This document shows positions 35,501-44,739 of a stretch of 64,000 bases of DNA, in pieces. Location of the stretch: the NCBI GenBank assembly GCA_944321455.1, contig CALULI010000006.1:248001-312000 (forward strand), in the 5' to 3' direction. A program made the translations under genes and the position numbers. The DNA comes from an uncultured Eggerthellaceae bacterium. GTDB taxonomy: Bacteria > Actinomycetota > Coriobacteriia > Coriobacteriales > Eggerthellaceae. Below the pieces are notes generated by a model. It saw only the letters and a program-made list of their open reading frames with translations. It was not told the DNA's origin and did not search any database. How positions within the stretch are numbered: position 1 is the stretch's first letter; each line of letters begins with the position of its first letter.

Positions 35501-37374
35501 CTCTTCATGGAGTAGTGCGTAATATCGGAACGATTAATAACGCCCACAATCTTGCCATCCTCAAGAACGGGCGCCTTCTTTAAGTGGTTGTCGCCCAAGA
35601 CACGGCAGATTTCATCAAGATCATCGTGAATATCAACGCCAATGATGCCCTTGGTAGAAATGTCGGTAATCTTCATTTTCATCAGGCCATCAAGCTTTTC
35701 ATCAAAGCCTGTATCATCGCGCTGAGCGCGCATGATCATGACAACAGGATCTACATAAATCTGTGAGCGCTTTGACAGGTGACGTAAAATGTCACCATCA
35801 GAAATAAAGCCTGTTGGAACACCCTTCGAGCTCACCACAGGTGCTGCACTGATGTTCTTTTCAACAAACAGACGAACCGCATCAAGCACCGTTGCGCTGG
35901 TAGGCAGCGTGTACACATCACGCTTCATGATGGATTCAACCAAGGACTTCTTTTCGCCCTCAGGGTCAGCGCTCTCACGGTCGCTAGGCTTGTCTTTGAC
36001 GAAAGCAACGGTCAGCACCAAACCAACCAAGCACAGCACGCCCGCTGCAAAGAAGGCTGCGTTGATGCCCGTGATGTTAGCGTGCAAACTGTCCGTGCCG
36101 CCCGTTACCAAACCAGCCGTTACCAGCGTAGAAACCGAAACCAACACGGCGGTACCCAGAGAACCCGACACCTGACGGAAGGTGTTGTTAACCGACGTGC
36201 CGTGATTGAGCAATTCGTCATCAAGCGCGTTCATGGCCCACGTGGTAATAGGCATGTTGATCAGCGAAAGCGAGAACATACGTACCGCAAAGAGAACGGT
36301 CAGGAAAACAATGTCAATGCTGTCGCCAAGCGTTGCGAATATAAAGGTGGAAATGGTCAGAATAATCATGCCAACCAAGCTCAACGCGCGCGGGCCATGC
36401 TTGTCGAACAAACGACCCGCAATAGGACCCATGATACCCATGAGAACCGCGCCTGGCAAAATTACCAAACCAGAAACAGTTGCCGAATAGCCCAGCAAGG
36501 ACTGCAAATAAATAGGAATCAAAATGCCTGCTGCCAGCAGTGATGCCTGAACCAGCATGCCAATGATGGTACCAATCAGGAACTTTCGATTCGCCAGTAC
36601 GCGAACCTCCAGCATAGGATTTTCCATCTTCAACTGACGACGGAAGAAGAAGAACAAAATCACCGCACCAACAGCAGCTGAAATCAGCGCTTCAGCGCTA
36701 ATGCCATAGGAACCAATGATACTGAAGCCATAGAGTAGCGTGCCAAAGCCAAGCGAGGACAAAATAACTGATGGCTTATCAAGCGTAACGCCCCTGCTTT
36801 CTTTGTTGGCTTTCTCCAGAGCAAAGATGGAAGCAATTACCACGATAAGAGCCAGCGCCACAATAGCAAAGAACATGTCGCGCCAGCTGTAGTGGTCAAT
36901 CACTAAACCTGCAACGGTAGGACCAATGGCAGGCGCAAACGCAATAACAATACCGAAGATGCCCATGGCCGTGCCGCGACGTTCCACGGGAAACATCAAC
37001 ATCAGCACCGTCTGAACCATTGGCATCAGAATGCCCGCTCCCGCTGCTTGCGCCAAACGGCCAACTAGCAGAATGGGGAAATTAGGCGCCAGGCCGCACA
37101 TTAACGAACCCAGCGCAAACAGGCCCATCGAAAAGATAAACAGAATACGCGTTGAAAAACGGTCAATCAAAAAGGCCGTGATGGGGATCATGATGGCATT
37201 AACCAACGTAAAGCCCGTGGTTAGCCATTGCGCCGTTGCCGCATCAACGCTCATTTCTGCCATGATGGGCGGCAGCGCTGGTGTCACAATAGTCTGATTG
37301 AGAATCGTAACAAAGGTGCCGAAGACCAATATAACGAGGGTGATTTTTTGCTTCTGTGTTAATCCCCAGTCCAC
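35479..37374 (-). CDS. DHA2-type MFS transporter fused to a C-terminal CBS pair (copy A)
   Basis: A 631-residue fusion. Residues 1-470 form a 14-helix DHA2 exporter (TPALPPIMAEMSVDAATAQWL; antiporter motif FAPAIGPTVAGLVID; helix-joining DRFSTRIL). Residues 485-631 hold two CBS domains (MKRDVYTLPTSATVLDAVRLF... and ITDISTKGIIGVDIHDDLDEI...). CBS pairs bind adenine nucleotides and gate other channels and transporters; fusion to DHA2 is not a standard layout. GTG 37374 follows GAAGG. Lies 29 bases after copy B and overlaps the hendecad gene's true end by 22 bases. Confidence 0.9.
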   Translation of the reverse strand: MDWGLTQKQKITLVILVFGTFVTILNQTIVTPALPPIMAEMSVDAATAQWLTTGFTLVNAIMIPITAFLIDRFSTRILFIFSMGLFALGSLMCGLAPNFPILLVGRLAQAAGAGILMPMVQTVLMLMFPVERRGTAMGIFGIVIAFAPAIGPTVAGLVIDHYSWRDMFFAIVALALIVVIASIFALEKANKESRGVTLDKPSVILSSLGFGTLLYGFSIIGSYGISAEALISAAVGAVILFFFFRRQLKMENPMLEVRVLANRKFLIGTIIGMLVQASLLAAGILIPIYLQSLLGYSATVSGLVILPGAVLMGIMGPIAGRLFDKHGPRALSLVGMIILTISTFIFATLGDSIDIVFLTVLFAVRMFSLSLINMPITTWAMNALDDELLNHGTSVNNTFRQVSGSLGTAVLVSVSTLVTAGLVTGGTDSLHANITGINAAFFAAGVLCLVGLVLTVAFVKDKPSDRESADPEGEKKSLVESIMKRDVYTLPTSATVLDAVRLFVEKNISAAPVVSSKGVPTGFISDGDILRHLSKRSQIYVDPVVMIMRAQRDDTGFDEKLDGLMKMKITDISTKGIIGVDIHDDLDEICRVLGDNHLKKAPVLEDGKIVGVINRSDITHYSMKSYLEKME

Positions 37375-37403
37375 GTGTACCTTCTTTCGCGTGTGCTATG
37401 CAT

Positions 37404-39356
37404 TTATTGTTGCTGAGTCTGTTTAGCTTGTTGTGCTTCCTTAGCAATATAGTCCTGAACCACTTCGTCTTTCATTACATCAGACAAAAAGTCCATTAAA
37501 TCATGACGATGAAGCGTACCAACCAACTTGCCGTCCTCTATAACGGGAAGCTGCTTTAAGCGCTTTTCGGCCAACATATTACATGCCTCTTCAAACGAAG
37601 CATTAGGTTGAATACCCACAACGTTTTTCGTTGCAACCTTAAGCGCACTAATCTGAGACATACGTGCAACACGCTTGCGAATATCTTCGTTATCAAGATA
37701 ACGAACAACGGTGATACCATTACCGCCACTGATAACGCTTGTTTCGTCGCTGAAGAAGCGCAAGATATCGCTGTTTGAAATAAAGCCACATACGTGCGAT
37801 TCGTCATCCACCAAGATGGCGCCACTGGCATCATTGTCTGACAAAACCTGCGTTGCTTCATTCATGGTGGCGTTAACAGGAATGGTAAGCGGATTGCTGT
37901 TCATAACTTCTGCTACACAGTATGAACCTTCCTTTTTCTGAGCAGGAGCGCCTGCGTTAGGTACGGGATCACTTTTACGGTTGCGAACAAAGCAGACCAC
38001 CAGAATAAGAACAATGGTCATCAAAACCGCTACAACACCAAACGACATGTGATATCCCGCAAAAATCAAATCGACGCCTTCCTTGCCAACAGCCAGCGAA
38101 GAGCCAACAGCAGAAAACGACATAATGAGCGCAGTACCTAAAGAACCACCAACCTGGTTAACCGTATTGGTAACTGATGTTGCATGCTGAACCAGATCGT
38201 TATCAAGCGAATTGACGCCCCAGGTGTTGATAGGCGTGGTCAAGAATTGCAAGCTGACGCCGTTCAAAACATTAGCAAGAATGACAAGCCACACAGGACT
38301 GGATACGCCGTAGAGCACCATGCCAATGCCACTTAAGAAGCCCACAATGGCACCGAGAATGGTGATCATGCGAACACCATGGCGGTCAAACATCTTGCCT
38401 GCCCACAAACCTGCAAGAGCACCCAAGACTGCGCCAGGCAAGGTGATCAAACCAGAAATGGTAGCGGAATAGCCCAAAACATTCTGAATGTAGAGCGGCA
38501 TCAAAACGCCAAGACCAATCATGGTGGCCTGCAAGAACATAACCGTTACCGCGCCAGTACGATAACGACGGCTCTTCATGATTTCCAAACGCAGCAGTGG
38601 CTCATCAATAGAGAACTGGCGGTGAGCAAACAGCGCCAAGAAAATAAGACCGAAGACAATCAAGCCAATGCATACTTCAATATGATCGCTAGATGCAAAC
38701 GATGAAAGCCCGTAGAGCAGCGGCGCCAAACCCAGCGTTGAAAAGATAACCGAGATTACGTCAAAGCGTGAGCGGGGAAAGCCCTCATAGTTTTCAAGCG
38801 AGCGAAGTGCCAGAAGAATAACCACAACGCTCAAAACGACCACTACGCAGAACAGGGCACGCCAACCAATGAGGTCTACCAACAGACCACCAACGGTAGG
38901 GCCGATAGCAGGAGCAAAGCCAATAACCAAACCAACAATGCCCATAGCAGCGCCGCGGCTTTCGCGCGGAAACGAAAGAAGGATGAGCGAAATAACCATA
39001 GCCATCATGACGCCCGTTGCCATAGCCTGCATGATGCGGCCCAGCAAAATAAACGCGAACGCAGGGGCAATGGCTGCTACCAAGCTGCCCATAGCAAACA
39101 AACTCATGGCGCCCACAAACAAAACGCGCGTGCTAAAGCGCCCCATAAACCAAGCAGCCAGCGGAATGATAATGGCTTCTACCAACGCATAGGCACTGGT
39201 CAGCCACTGAACCGTTGTTGCATCAACGTTTAAATTGGCCATAATGGAAGGCAGCGCTGGCGACAACAACGTCTGGTTGAGCACTACCAATACCGCGCCC
39301 ATCAAAAGGGTGATGACCATTTTCTTTTGTTCTTTTGAAAGTCCTAGAGACTCCAT
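37404..39356 (-). CDS. DHA2-type MFS transporter fused to a C-terminal CBS pair (copy B)
   Basis: 650 residues, same layout as copy A: 14 helices (LSPALPSIMANLNVDATTVQWL; FAPAIGPTVGGLLVDLIGW) and a CBS pair at about 490-640 (VMNSNPLTIPVNATMNEATQVL; VVGIQPNASFEEACNMLAEK), ending in a Gln/Ala/Lys-rich tail. The two copies are clearly paralogous but diverged, so the duplication is old. Divergent from a MarR gene across paired palindromes, which makes MarR the likely controller of the pair. Start ATG 39356. Confidence 0.9.
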   Translation of the reverse strand: MESLGLSKEQKKMVITLLMGAVLVVLNQTLLSPALPSIMANLNVDATTVQWLTSAYALVEAIIIPLAAWFMGRFSTRVLFVGAMSLFAMGSLVAAIAPAFAFILLGRIMQAMATGVMMAMVISLILLSFPRESRGAAMGIVGLVIGFAPAIGPTVGGLLVDLIGWRALFCVVVVLSVVVILLALRSLENYEGFPRSRFDVISVIFSTLGLAPLLYGLSSFASSDHIEVCIGLIVFGLIFLALFAHRQFSIDEPLLRLEIMKSRRYRTGAVTVMFLQATMIGLGVLMPLYIQNVLGYSATISGLITLPGAVLGALAGLWAGKMFDRHGVRMITILGAIVGFLSGIGMVLYGVSSPVWLVILANVLNGVSLQFLTTPINTWGVNSLDNDLVQHATSVTNTVNQVGGSLGTALIMSFSAVGSSLAVGKEGVDLIFAGYHMSFGVVAVLMTIVLILVVCFVRNRKSDPVPNAGAPAQKKEGSYCVAEVMNSNPLTIPVNATMNEATQVLSDNDASGAILVDDESHVCGFISNSDILRFFSDETSVISGGNGITVVRYLDNEDIRKRVARMSQISALKVATKNVVGIQPNASFEEACNMLAEKRLKQLPVIEDGKLVGTLHRHDLMDFLSDVMKDEVVQDYIAKEAQQAKQTQQQ

Positions 39357-39425
39357 GCACGCTCTCTTTCTGTATCTCTTATGTGTGTATCGCCACAGTA
39401 ATAAGCAATAAGCACTAAAAATTAC

Positions 39426-39456
39426 TTGACGATAATCAATGTTTGACGATAATCAA
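39426..39456. promoter_or_regulatory. Paired MarR-type operators between the MFS-CBS pair and marR
   Basis: TTGACGATAATCAA occurs twice (39426-39439 and 39443-39456), 17 bases apart. Each has palindromic ends TTGA/TCAA. Two sites in register suggest cooperative binding between divergent promoters. Confidence 0.8.
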
Positions 39457-39501
39457 GTATATTAACGCCACAAAGGATGTCAACCTGAATCGGGAGAATC
39501 T

Positions 39502-39978
39502 ATGATTTCCGAAGAAAATGTTCGCGATATTTTACACGCTACCCTGCTCTACAACGAGCTGTATAAAAAGACGCTTCAGGGATCGTTTCCTGCCTGCATA
39601 AAAACAAAAACACAGATGGATATTTTGCTTGTTCTGTATGCCCGCGGTGCTATGAACATGCGCACGCTTAGTTCTCACTTGAGTATTGCTCCCGAACAGA
39701 CCACCCGCGCCATCAAAACTTTGAGCGAAAACGATTTGGTGGTCAGCCAGCGCAATCCCGACAACCTTCGTGAGGTTATTGCTCAGGTAACCAGCAAGGG
39801 CAAGCAGCTTATTAAGGATCATATGGAAGACTTACACCAGCGCCTGGAAGCCTGTTTGTTTGATCTTGATGAAAAAGAATTAGAGGCCTTCGAAAAGGCC
39901 TCTCATGCTGCTGTTGATATTTTAAGCACGACCAATTTTGGATCAGGCGTTATTCACGACAGAACAACCAACCAATAA
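39502..39978 (+). CDS. MarR family regulator
   Basis: A 158-residue winged helix protein. ARGAMNMRTLSSHLSIAPEQTTRAIKTLSENDLVV is the recognition region, with the wing in SQRNPDNLREVIAQVTSKG. Divergent from the two MFS-CBS genes; the twin palindromes in front suggest that it represses them until a ligand, perhaps one of the exported compounds, binds. Confidence 0.87.
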   Translation: MISEENVRDILHATLLYNELYKKTLQGSFPACIKTKTQMDILLVLYARGAMNMRTLSSHLSIAPEQTTRAIKTLSENDLVVSQRNPDNLREVIAQVTSKGKQLIKDHMEDLHQRLEACLFDLDEKELEAFEKASHAAVDILSTTNFGSGVIHDRTTNQ

Positions 39979-39984
39979 AGCGTT

Positions 39985-40045
39985 GTAAACCACACACGAT
40001 CCACGCAAGGCGCGCCACGACCTACGCGACACGCTTCACGCTATG
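39985..40045. repeat. Loose CACGC-rich repeat between marR and corC-like genes
   Basis: Degenerate units around CCACGC/TACGCGACACGC repeat every 12-16 bases in the convergent gap. Confidence 0.35.
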
Positions 40046-41429
40046 AACGGTCTTCCTTTTTGTCTTGCTTACGATCCGAACGCTTATCCTGCTTCTTGGA
40101 ATCTTCGTCGTTTGCGTCTTCTTCAGGCACCCAATCTTCAATTTCGACACCAATCTTGTCGATGCGCAAATTATCCATCACCTTTGCTACCAGGTGATAC
40201 TTCTTGCGGTCGTGATACAAGTCAATGGAGTCGCCCTCTTCAGGAATCTTGTCCAGCAGATCAAGCATCAAACCGCCTGCTGTTTCATAGTCAAGAATAG
40301 GCACGGGCTCAAAGCCTATGAATTCGACCAGCTGGTCAACGGGCAAGGAACCATCAACTTCGTAGTTGCCTTCAGAAAGCTTGAGAATTTCATCTAGGTC
40401 ATCATGCAAGTATTCGTCTTCAACACGGCCGATAATCTGCTCAACAATGTCACTCATCGTAACGATGCCTGACGTGCCACCATGTTCGTCAACAACAACC
40501 GCAATCTTGGTGCGGTTTTCCTGCAAAACCTGCAACAGCTTAGACAGCGAAATACTCTCAGGCACTGGATGAATTGTGCGAATCTTCAAGTCCTTCATGG
40601 AGCTACCAGGAGGAAGCAGGTAGGCATCCTTTACGTGCACGAAACCAATAATGTTGTCTTTATCCTCCTTGAACACAGGGTAACGCGTGAATTTGTTCTT
40701 ACCCATGAAATCAAGGTTAGTTTCAAGATCATCGTCGTAATCAACGCACATCAATTCGGTACGAGGAGTCATGATTGACTTAGCGTCCTTGTCGTCCAAG
40801 TCAAAGATGTTGTCCATGTATTCGTACTGTTCCTGCTCAATTGAGCCGCTTTCAGCGCTTTCTTCAAGCAGGATCTTTATTTCTTCTTCGGTGTATGCGT
40901 CATGTTCTTTAGAAACATCGTGGCCCGTGATGCGCATAATGCCGTTGGTCAACGCATTAAACAGCACCATGATGGGGTAGGTCAGCATGTAGAACGCATG
41001 CAGCGGTGCTGCCGTATGAAGTGCATAGCTTTCCGTATTCAAAATAGCCATGGACTTTGGCACCAACTCACCAATAACAACGTGCAACGCCGTCATGATG
41101 AAGTAACCAATTGCTACCGAAATTGCCGTGACCGCAGTGTCGGGCAAGTTAAGCGCAGAAAATACCGGATGGAACAGCGCCGAAATTGCTGGTTCACCCA
41201 ACCAACCTAAGGCCAGAGATGCCAACGTAATACCAAGCTGACATGCCGAAAGATACGCATTAACGTTTTCGGCAATGTGTGCGGCACGCTTAGCGCCTGG
41301 CTTGTTTTCTTCTACTAAAAGCTCAATCTGAGATTTGCGAACGCGCACCAAAGAAAATTCAGCAATAACGAAAAACGCATTCATCAAAAGAAAGACAACA
41401 ACTAACAGTAAACTCACCCAGATGGGCAT
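40041..41429 (-). CDS. HlyC/CorC family membrane protein (CNNM type) with CBS pair
   Basis: A 462-residue protein: an N-terminal DUF21 domain with four helices (to about 190), a CBS pair (about 210-335; MTPRTELMCVDYDDDLE and HGGTSGIVTMSDIVEQI), then a CorC_HlyC domain (about 350-435) and a Lys/Asp-rich tail. Family members affect magnesium or cobalt export. GAGGAG site. The upstream gap of 507 bases is treated separately. Confidence 0.92.
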   Translation of the reverse strand: MPIWVSLLLVVVFLLMNAFFVIAEFSLVRVRKSQIELLVEENKPGAKRAAHIAENVNAYLSACQLGITLASLALGWLGEPAISALFHPVFSALNLPDTAVTAISVAIGYFIMTALHVVIGELVPKSMAILNTESYALHTAAPLHAFYMLTYPIMVLFNALTNGIMRITGHDVSKEHDAYTEEEIKILLEESAESGSIEQEQYEYMDNIFDLDDKDAKSIMTPRTELMCVDYDDDLETNLDFMGKNKFTRYPVFKEDKDNIIGFVHVKDAYLLPPGSSMKDLKIRTIHPVPESISLSKLLQVLQENRTKIAVVVDEHGGTSGIVTMSDIVEQIIGRVEDEYLHDDLDEILKLSEGNYEVDGSLPVDQLVEFIGFEPVPILDYETAGGLMLDLLDKIPEEGDSIDLYHDRKKYHLVAKVMDNLRIDKIGVEIEDWVPEEDANDEDSKKQDKRSDRKQDKKEDRS

Positions 41430-41936
41430 ACAATCACTCCTCTAAAGACCCTGATCTACCGCCATACACGCTGCGTATCACACGGGGATCCCCTCCCCAG
41501 CACATTCGTTAGTGCTTCTCCATTTTGTGCTTCTACGCATGGGCAAATGCAGGCAATAAGAGCTTTTGCGCTTCAAACAAAGCAACGCAACACAAACCCT
41601 TCGCACAGGATTTGGCTGCGTTGAGTAGATCTTGCTATTCAATTTTGAACTGTTACTTCGAACAGCACTGGAATCGCCAGTGCAACATCGACCAACATCG
41701 CCATCGGAATGCACGATAGCTTCAGCTCCTTATCAAATAAACCCTGCGGCTTAATTACGTAACGAAAATCAGTGAATACTATTATACCGATAGCGCCTGC
41801 TCTTTGCAGCGACGTCGCTACACTTTGCTAAATTGTGTTATTTCGCCACAAACACGCCCCGCGAGGCGACATTTACCGCAAATTTGTTCATAAAAAAATA
41901 AGTTGAAAGCTATAATTAAGCAGTTCAAACGCATTT
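41430..41936. other. 507-base gap upstream of the CorC-type gene
   Basis: No convincing gene. On the minus strand TATAAT lies at 41778-41783, which would give the CorC-type gene a leader of roughly 340 bases. Within it, GCACTGG/CCAGTGC (41665-41683) forms a 7-base hairpin and a GGGGATCCCC palindrome lies near 41488. AGCGACGTCGCT, a perfect 12-base palindrome, is at 41808-41819, close to the promoter. On the plus strand TATAAT at 41911-41916 serves the next gene. Confidence 0.55.
41911..41916 (+). promoter_or_regulatory. -10 box for the serine-hydrolase gene
   Basis: TATAAT, with only weak -35 candidates. Transcription would begin about 41923. Confidence 0.45.
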
Positions 41937-43463
41937 TTGCCCCGCAATACAACGTTAGGAGTACGTATTAGCCCGTCGGCTAACAGAAAAAGACGTCAGC
42001 CATCGCGCTCTCGTGGCTATGATCGTGACACTGGTCGCGATCTCGTGCGTAGCAGTAATCGTGATCTTGTTCGCGACGACAGCCATGATCACGGGCGCGA
42101 TCATGCTCGTGGTCGCAACCGCGATTCTGAGCGCACCGTCAACCGAAGCCGCAGGCATACGCACAACCAAGATAATTTTCCACCTGCACAGGATAACCGC
42201 CACGCCAACAAGAGCCGCGGACAGCACTCGGCACCTACCCAAAGCGTGCCGCAACGCATTCTTGCCGTTATTGCCGCAATTTTTGTAAGCATCAAAAATA
42301 TCATTATGTTCGTGGTGGATATTGTTTTGAATACACTGCGCACTATTGCGTCTTCCCCGTTGGGGCGGTTGCTCCTTCTTATTGTTGCGGTTGTCATTGT
42401 TGCGCTTGCTGTTGTTACGGGTGTAAACCACTGCTCACAGCCCGCCACCACCGAACAAGCAAGCGAAGAATCAAGCGAATCTATTACCGAAGATTACTAT
42501 CCCGACACGGCAGCACTTGCTTCTTTGCAGCTTGCTAGCACCGACACAACACCGTTTACCCTCAACCAAAATCGCGCCGATATTGTTCCGGTGCTCTCTG
42601 ATGATCAAACGCAGGCCATCAATAGCGCTACGCAGGTTTTGACCGATCGGGGTCATACCGTTGGGTTTGTTTTCATCAACCTGCAAACAGGCATGGGTGT
42701 TGCACGCGATGTAGACACTGACGTCTACGCAGCCTCTTCCATCAAAGGGCCTTACGCTGCTTTCGTCTGTTCGCTCATTGATCAGGGCCAAATCTCACGC
42801 GACACTCAGTGCGCAAACACGTGGGTTCTTGATGAAGGAAGTTCGCGCACCGAATCAAGCTATTCGGTTGAATCGCTCATGAAAGACATGGTGGAAGATT
42901 CCAACAACGATGCGCTCAGATTCTTGCGTTCGGCCTACGATTCTCTTGGGTTTGAACAGTACTTGGCCAACATGCATGCTGATGTGGCTATTGCTCAAGA
43001 GGCTGGTTCCTTTGCCCACTACGATGCACGCAATTCCGCCATCATGTGGATGAGTATCTACCAATACATCACTCAGGCCGAAACCAACGAAAACGCTGCC
43101 TGGCTTGCTGAAATGATGAGCTCCACCAATTTGTCGTTCGTGCGCAACGCTACCGAAATAGACGGCATGGAAGCTACTGTCTACAACAAGGGCGGTTGGT
43201 GCGTTGGCGAAAACTACAACAGCGTTTGCGATAGCGCTATTGTGTACGAAAATGGCGTGCCTTACTTGCTCACCGTTATGACTGATGCACCCGACGGATC
43301 AAACAACGAAGAAGCGGTCACCAATGTTGCGGCCGCCCTGTTAAACGCACGTTATTCGCTTGATGACCAAACGGCTGCTGCCTTCAACGGATCAAACGAT
43401 GCAAAAACGGCACTTCGCCAGGGCGTTACAAATATAGGATCGGTCAGCGTTTTGACTGACTAG
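41937..43463 (+). CDS. Membrane-anchored beta-lactamase-like serine hydrolase
   Basis: About 500 residues. A basic, Arg/Asp/His-rich N-terminal tail (1-105), then two membrane stretches (about 107-135 and 144-162), then an outside domain of beta-lactamase fold. That domain has the S-x-x-K box in AASSIKGPYAAF, an SNN box in VEDSNNDALRF, and KGGW in place of the KTG box. This fits class A beta-lactamase/PBP-like hydrolases, with unproven activity on beta-lactams. The start is unsettled: no ATG is near. A TTG at 41937 has no ribosome site; an ATT at 41967 has GGAG five bases before. A novel start codon is possible. Confidence 0.82.
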   Translation: MPRNTTLGVRISPSANRKRRQPSRSRGYDRDTGRDLVRSSNRDLVRDDSHDHGRDHARGRNRDSERTVNRSRRHTHNQDNFPPAQDNRHANKSRGQHSAPTQSVPQRILAVIAAIFVSIKNIIMFVVDIVLNTLRTIASSPLGRLLLLIVAVVIVALAVVTGVNHCSQPATTEQASEESSESITEDYYPDTAALASLQLASTDTTPFTLNQNRADIVPVLSDDQTQAINSATQVLTDRGHTVGFVFINLQTGMGVARDVDTDVYAASSIKGPYAAFVCSLIDQGQISRDTQCANTWVLDEGSSRTESSYSVESLMKDMVEDSNNDALRFLRSAYDSLGFEQYLANMHADVAIAQEAGSFAHYDARNSAIMWMSIYQYITQAETNENAAWLAEMMSSTNLSFVRNATEIDGMEATVYNKGGWCVGENYNSVCDSAIVYENGVPYLLTVMTDAPDGSNNEEAVTNVAAALLNARYSLDDQTAAAFNGSNDAKTALRQGVTNIGSVSVLTD

Positions 43464-43764
43464 CTTTTGCCTGGCTTATTTACCGCATTAAAGCAGGCTC
43501 TTTTCGAATCCTCGTGCCTCTTGCCTTGTTGCAGCCTTATATCTGTTATTTGTGACGATCTTCTTACAGTCTTCAGGTATATATGGCGAACGCTCTGTCT
43601 TTTTTCTATCATGGTGTTTTGTTTATTTGGTCATGTGCCTCCTGACACACCCTGTATCTTTATGGTTACGGCGTCTTCATGAATGCACACCACCATTGGC
43701 GCGACCTATGAACTGTTTACTATGCGCTGTTCGCACCCGTTGCACCAGAAAGGAGCTGTTTGTC
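43464..43764. other. 301-base gap before the CmpB-like gene
   Basis: The reading frame of the next gene continues upstream through most of it, but without a good start. I see no RNA gene, hairpin or promoter that I would trust. Confidence 0.4.
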
Positions 43765-44460
43765 ATGGAGAGTGTTGCTCATTTTGTTCGCAGCATCAGC
43801 AAACCTCAGCCGCGCACCCATGTGGCAAGCAGCTGGAAAAAAATTGTGTGGCTCTTTGCAATCATGTCGGTTGCGGGCCTCATTGGTGAAACGATCCAAC
43901 ACTTTGTTGCGTTTGATGAATGGGAAAGTCGCCCTGGCTTAATCTGGGGTCCTTTTTCACCCATCTATGGCTTAGCGGCAGTGCTTCTTACCGTTGCCCT
44001 TGAGCCTTTATCAGGAAAACACGCCTGGCTCCAATTCCTGGTAGCCATGCTTATTGGTGGTGGCCTGGAGTATATAGCTGCTTGGGCAATGGAAACATTC
44101 TGGGGCGTTGTGGCCTGGAGCTACATCAACGAACCGTTTAACATCCATGGCCGCATCTGTTTAGGGCAGACGATAATCTGGGGTCTTTTGGGTCTTTTGT
44201 GGGTTCGCGTTGGCATTCCTTTGACGGACAAGATTTTCAACAAGATTGATATTGAGAACAGAACGTTTCATTGGCTCACCGTTTTGTTGACGGTATATCT
44301 GGTTCTGAACATCATCACCACCGTGATTGTTCTTATTCGCGCTGACGAACGTGCCGAAGGCGTACCTCCTGCTAATGCCATTGAATTACTTGTTGATCAG
44401 GTTTATCCCAGCGATCAATTGCAAGACCGTTTCGAAAACATGGGCGGACTTGGTCAGTAG
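43765..44460 (+). CDS. CmpB-type (putative ABC transporter type IV) membrane protein
   Basis: A 231-residue protein with about five helices. GLIGETIQHFVAF and GLIWGPFSPIYGLAAVLL match the ABC_trans_CmpB/DUF1113 pattern, as does YIAAWAMETFWGVVAWSY. The name is historical; no ATPase is near. ATG 43765 follows AAAGGAG and is preferred to an open frame starting at 43552. Confidence 0.8.
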   Translation: MESVAHFVRSISKPQPRTHVASSWKKIVWLFAIMSVAGLIGETIQHFVAFDEWESRPGLIWGPFSPIYGLAAVLLTVALEPLSGKHAWLQFLVAMLIGGGLEYIAAWAMETFWGVVAWSYINEPFNIHGRICLGQTIIWGLLGLLWVRVGIPLTDKIFNKIDIENRTFHWLTVLLTVYLVLNIITTVIVLIRADERAEGVPPANAIELLVDQVYPSDQLQDRFENMGGLGQ

Positions 44461-44497
44461 CCCTTGATGGCGTTTACACGCAAAGATCAATTCGCGC

Positions 44498-44712
44498 AAG
44501 AAAAGAAATGGGGCTTATTTCTTTTCTTAATCTGTAGCATTAGCCCCTTAAGGAAAATAGATTTTCCTTAAGGGGCTCTTTTTAGTATGTAAGGAAAGAA
44601 TTTCGCGAATTTCTTTCCTTAAGGAAGGAAAATAGCCCTGTAACGAAAGCAGACTTTCGTTATTTCGTAAAAATTCCCTTTAACGAAAATAATCATCTCT
44701 TTTCTTTCGTTA
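44498..44712. repeat. Five consecutive hairpins in one intergenic gap
   Basis: Perfect or near-perfect stems: 44498-44528 (12 base pairs), 44542-44577 (17 base pairs), 44591-44620 (10 plus inner pairs), 44641-44662 (9) and 44681-44712 (8). The second is followed by TTTTT and works as a plus-strand terminator. Arms of the last two are interchangeable: TAACGAAA occurs at 44641 and 44681, and CTTTCGTTATTT at 44654 and 44704, so alternative pairings can form. Confidence 0.85.
44542..44583 (+). terminator. Rho-independent terminator of the CmpB-like gene
   Basis: AGCCCCTTAAGGAAAAT and its complement form a 17-base stem with a tiny loop, followed by five T. Confidence 0.85.
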
Positions 44713-44739
44713 TTTAGACATTCTTGAAGTGGGTACGGA

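Noticed and set aside
43490-43525. TTCGAATCC resembling a tRNA T-loop
   Set aside because: Flanking bases cannot form the T stem and no acceptor or anticodon stem is present.
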